Source: Paractinoplanes rishiriensis
GTDB lineage: Bacteria; Actinomycetota; Actinomycetes; Mycobacteriales; Micromonosporaceae
DNA: 64,000 nucleotides
Assembly (NCBI RefSeq): GCF_016862375.1
Contig: NZ_BOMV01000005.1
Coordinates: forward strand, 220,182-284,181
Reading direction: 5' to 3'
How positions within the stretch are numbered: the first letter of the stretch is position 1; the number at the start of each line of letters is the position of its first letter. The position numbers were made by a program, and so were the translations under genes. Positions 61,270 to 64,000 of this stretch are shown here, piece after piece. Below the pieces are notes generated by a model that saw nothing but the letters and a program-made list of their open reading frames with translations, was not told the DNA's origin and did not search any database.

Positions 61270-62102
61270 CGCTTCGCTCCGATCAGGTCGAGGTAGGTGT
61301 CCTCGAGGGTGGGCCGGGTGACGGTGAGCGTGGTCAGGTCGGCGTCCTCGGCGACCAGCTTGCGGATCAGCTCGGTCGGGTCGGCCACGTGCTCGGTGCG
61401 GGTGACCCCGTCGGCCCGCCACCTCACCACCGCGCCGGCCGTGGCCCGCCCGCCGAGCGTCGCGGGCGTGCCCTCGGCCACGACCAGGCCGCCGGACAGC
61501 ACCGCGAGCCGGTCGGCGAGCGCCTCCGCCTCCTCGAGATAGTGGGTGGTGAGCAGGATCGTGGTGCCCTCGCCGGCCAGCGCCCGGATCAGCTCCCAGA
61601 ACTGGCGCCGCGCCGCCGGGTCGAACCCGGTCGTCGGCTCGTCGAGAAACAGCAGCTCGGGCCGGCCCACGATGCCGAGCGCGACGTCCACCCGGCGGCG
61701 CTGGCCACCGGAGAGCGACCGGATCCGGCTGCCGCGCTTCTCGGTGAGCCCGACCAGGTCGATCACCTCGGCGACCGGTCGCGGGTCGGGATAGAACCCG
61801 GCCACGTGCCGCACCATCTCGGCGACGGTCAGCTCGGCCGCGTCGTCGGCGTCCTGCAGGACCACCCCGATCCGGGCCCGCCAGGCCCGTCCCGCCGTGG
61901 CCGGGTCGGCGTCGAGCACCCGAACCTCGCCGCCGCTGCGCCGGCGATGTCCCTCCAATATCTCCACGGTCGTCGTCTTGCCGGCCCCGTTCGGCCCCAG
62001 CAGCGCGAACACCTCACCGCGCCGGACGACCAGGTCGATGCCGCGGACCGCCTCGTCCCCCCGATAGGTCTTGCGAAGACCTTTGACCTCAATGGCGTTC
62101 AT
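61266..62102 (-). CDS. ABC transporter ATP-binding protein
   Basis: A 278-residue ATPase of the DrrA/CcmA type: Walker A GPNGAGKTT, Q-loop GVVLQDADDA, signature SLSGGQRRRVDVAL, Walker B LLFLDEPTTGFD and the H-loop TTHYLEEAE. It pairs with the permease that overlaps its stop. It is one of two similar cassettes in tandem on the minus strand. Confidence 0.9.
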   Translation of the reverse strand: MNAIEVKGLRKTYRGDEAVRGIDLVVRRGEVFALLGPNGAGKTTTVEILEGHRRRSGGEVRVLDADPATAGRAWRARIGVVLQDADDAAELTVAEMVRHVAGFYPDPRPVAEVIDLVGLTEKRGSRIRSLSGGQRRRVDVALGIVGRPELLFLDEPTTGFDPAARRQFWELIRALAGEGTTILLTTHYLEEAEALADRLAVLSGGLVVAEGTPATLGGRATAGAVVRWRADGVTRTEHVADPTELIRKLVAEDADLTTLTVTRPTLEDTYLDLIGAKR

Positions 62103-62160
62103 GTCATCGATACTGCTTGCCGAACGCCACCGCGCGGATCGACCACACGGCTGTCAACCG

Positions 62161-62182
62161 CTGTCCACCGATCGATGGACAG
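62161..62182. promoter_or_regulatory. Inverted repeat between the two ABC cassettes
   Basis: CTGTCCA and TGGACAG (7-bp arms) surround CGATCG, giving a 22-bp near-perfect palindrome. It lies in the 87-bp gap between cassettes, just upstream of the second ATPase gene, and could be an operator or a terminator. Confidence 0.45.
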
Positions 62183-62189
62183 CACGGCG

Positions 62190-62951
62190 CTACTCCCACC
62201 GGAACTTTCTGGCCGCGGCGGTCAGGAAGATCGCGGCCCACAGCCCCAGACTGAGCCAGATCGGCAGCGGCACCGCGGTGTCGTGCGACAGCGTGCCGCG
62301 CAGGGCCTCGGCGTGCGCGGCCAGCGGCAACAGGAACCAGCCGGCGGTGCCGAGGTCGGGCGCGGCGAACATGATTCCGCCGGCCGCCAGCATCAGCACG
62401 TAGAACAGCGTCGCCGCTCCGGTCGTCGTCTCCGGGCGCAGCACGCTGGCCAGCAACAGAGCCAGTCCGGTGTACGCCGCGGCGGCCAGCACGGTGACCC
62501 CGAGCGCGGGCAGCACCAGTCCGAAGTGTGGCCGCCAGCCGACCGCCACGCCCACCGCGGCGAGCACCAGCAGCTGCACCACGATCAGGCCGAGCACCGC
62601 CGCGGTCTTGGCAAAGAGCAGGCCGGGCCGGGTCAGCGGGGACGCGCCGAGTCGCTTGAGGACGCCGTAGCCGCGCTCGTACCCGGTGGTGATCGCCTGA
62701 CCGGTGAACGCCGTCGACATCACCGTGAGCGCCAGGACACCGGGCACCACGAACGCCAGCCGATCATCGCCCGGCACGTTGGTCACATCGGTCAGCCCGG
62801 CACCGAGCAGAACCAGCAGGGGTACGCCCATGGCCAGCACGACGGCCTCGCCGCGCCGGGCGGTCAGCACCAGTTCCATCCGGATCTGGCTGCGCAGCAC
62901 GGCCATCTTGCCGGCCCGCGCCGGCGCCGGCGCGAAGGTGCCGGAACTCAT
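62190..62951 (-). CDS. ABC-2 type transporter permease
   Basis: A 253-residue permease with about six helices (VVLAMGVPLLVLLGAGL, the YGVLKRLGASPLTR loop motif, and LLPLAAHAEALRG). The ATG at 62951 overlaps the ATPase stop by 4 bp. With the ATPase at 62948 it forms the upstream cassette. The pair resembles the other cassette, suggesting duplication or a four-gene operon. Confidence 0.87.
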   Translation of the reverse strand: MSSGTFAPAPARAGKMAVLRSQIRMELVLTARRGEAVVLAMGVPLLVLLGAGLTDVTNVPGDDRLAFVVPGVLALTVMSTAFTGQAITTGYERGYGVLKRLGASPLTRPGLLFAKTAAVLGLIVVQLLVLAAVGVAVGWRPHFGLVLPALGVTVLAAAAYTGLALLLASVLRPETTTGAATLFYVLMLAAGGIMFAAPDLGTAGWFLLPLAAHAEALRGTLSHDTAVPLPIWLSLGLWAAIFLTAAARKFRWE

Positions 62952-63892
62952 CGGGTGACCTTCGCTTTCTCGCCCGCTTTCGCGCCCGCTTTTTCGCCGG
63001 CGGTGAGGGACAGGTAGACGTCCTCGAGGGTCCGCCGCCGCGTGTTCACGGCGGTGACCTGCGCGCCGGCCCGGGCGAACCAGGCCAGCACCTCGGCGAT
63101 CGCGGCGGTGTCCAGCGCGCCGGCCACCGCGTACTCACCGGGGCTGGTCTCGGTGAGCTTGAGGTGTGCCAGGCTCGCGTCCGGCACGAGACCGGCGTTC
63201 GCGCGTACCTCCAAAAGATCTATGCCCGCCGCGGCCGTGAGCTCACCCGGCGTGCCGGTGGCCGCGACCACCCCCGATCGCATGATCACCACGTCGTCGG
63301 CGAGGCGCTCGGCCTCGTCCAGCAGATGCGTGGTGAGCAGCACCGAAACGCCGTCAGCGCGCAGTTCCTCGATCAGCTCCCAGGTGGTGTGCCGCGCCTC
63401 GGTGTCCATGCCGGCGGTAGGTTCGTCGAGGAAGACCAGCTCCGGGCGGCCGACCAGGGCGATCGCGAGGGACAGCCGCTGCTGCTCCCCTCCGGACAGC
63501 CGGCGGAACCGGGTGCGGACCACTTTGTGCAGCCCGAGCCGCTCCACCAGCATGTCCGGCGCGATCGGATTGGCCGAGAACGAGGCGAACAGCCGCAAAA
63601 TCTCACCGGCCGTGGCCCACGGATAGACGCCGCCGGACTGCAGCATGATCCCGATCCGAGGCATCAGCGCGTCATGGTCGGCGATCGGGTCGAGCCCGAG
63701 CACCCGGCAGCAGCCACCGTCGGCCCGGCGAAACCCTTCGCACACCTGCAACAGACTGGTCTTACCAGCACCGTTGTGGCCGAGCAGAGCCAGCACGCGA
63801 CCGCGGGGCACCGTCAGCGACACCCCACCGACGGCCGTCGTGTCGCCGTAGCGCACCACGACGTCCCGACACTCGACCGCGCCGTCACTCAC
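62948..63892 (-). CDS. ABC transporter ATP-binding protein
   Basis: A 314-residue ATPase: Walker A GHNGAGKTS, signature LSGGEQQRLSLAIAL, Walker B LVFLDEPTAGMD and TTHLLDEAERL, with a C-terminal extension rich in Lys/Ala (GEKAGAKAGEKAKVTR). The GTG at 63892 follows AAAGGGG; the earlier ATG would add eight basic residues. It is the first gene of the second cassette. Confidence 0.88.
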   Translation of the reverse strand: MSDGAVECRDVVVRYGDTTAVGGVSLTVPRGRVLALLGHNGAGKTSLLQVCEGFRRADGGCCRVLGLDPIADHDALMPRIGIMLQSGGVYPWATAGEILRLFASFSANPIAPDMLVERLGLHKVVRTRFRRLSGGEQQRLSLAIALVGRPELVFLDEPTAGMDTEARHTTWELIEELRADGVSVLLTTHLLDEAERLADDVVIMRSGVVAATGTPGELTAAAGIDLLEVRANAGLVPDASLAHLKLTETSPGEYAVAGALDTAAIAEVLAWFARAGAQVTAVNTRRRTLEDVYLSLTAGEKAGAKAGEKAKVTR

Positions 63893-63968
63893 CCGTCGCC
63901 CCTTTCGCCCCGGCAACCTTACGTGTCGCCCAGCGCCGCCTCACCGAGGGCGGCACCCGCATGGCCGG

Positions 63969-64000
63969 CCTCACTCCCGCCAAGCCTCACTCCCGCCAAG
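63969..64000. repeat. 16-bp perfect tandem duplication at the window edge
   Basis: CCTCACTCCCGCCAAG occurs twice back-to-back and may continue past the window. The 108-bp stretch after the ABC gene shows no complete gene. Confidence 0.6.

Overview
The window is very GC-rich, uses GTG and TTG starts often, and packs same-strand genes with 4-bp ATGA/GTGA overlaps. Its gene families (SARP/AfsR regulator, streptogrisin-type proteases with a ricin lectin domain, DUF1684, CbiZ, LPxTG/LAxTG sortase substrates, DUF4012) fit a filamentous actinobacterium. Micromonosporaceae (Actinoplanes-like) is my best guess from gene content only; no rRNA or other phylogenetic marker is present, and I saw no tRNA, CRISPR array, IS element or phage.

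Region 1 (1-8 kb): the last codons of a lectin-like protein, a large orphan XRE-SARP-NB-ARC-TPR regulator, and a compact three-gene minus-strand unit. That unit encodes an NAD kinase fused to a GNAT domain, a response-regulator/thioredoxin-reductase-like fusion that has lost its CxxC, and a histidine kinase with a cyclic-nucleotide-binding-type sensor domain. It looks like a coupled NADP(H) signalling module.

Region 2 (8-26 kb): two tandem paralogous secreted serine proteases with related promoters, a membrane-anchored Pro/Gln-rich protein, a Bcr/CflA exporter, an SGNH hydrolase, a phosphotransferase, a GH13 hydrolase, a methyltransferase fused to a degenerate kinase-like domain, a MerR/TOBE regulator with DUF1684, CbiZ, an acetyltransferase, a secreted protein, an LtaS-like sulfatase, a small membrane protein and a PAS-GGDEF-EAL protein. 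A TTGAC-N21/22-ACTCCG element recurs upstream of three exported-protein genes.

Region 3 (26-33 kb): a TetR regulator with a palindromic operator and a heterodimeric ABC exporter, then an intact vapBC pair, a gene remnant, and a second VapC whose antitoxin looks truncated.

Region 4 (33-49 kb): a Wzx/Wzy-type polysaccharide locus in five alternating strand blocks: DUF4012 protein; epimerase and glycosyltransferase; glycosyltransferase, asparagine synthase, flippase and FkbM methyltransferase; methyltransferase and polymerase/ligase; epimerase, initiating phosphoglycosyltransferase, Wzz-linked tyrosine autokinase and low-molecular-weight tyrosine phosphatase. It lies between two copies of the same 28-bp perfect palindrome, each next to the 3' end of a surface-protein gene.

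Region 5 (49-64 kb): cell-surface proteins, namely a seven-module Calx-beta protein and a 2,233-residue protein with about 19 FN3-like modules and an LAVTG sorting signal, followed by two tandem ABC-2 ATPase/permease cassettes. Regions 4 and 5 plus the LPTTG protein at 33 kb together look like a cell-envelope island. No sortase gene is in the window.
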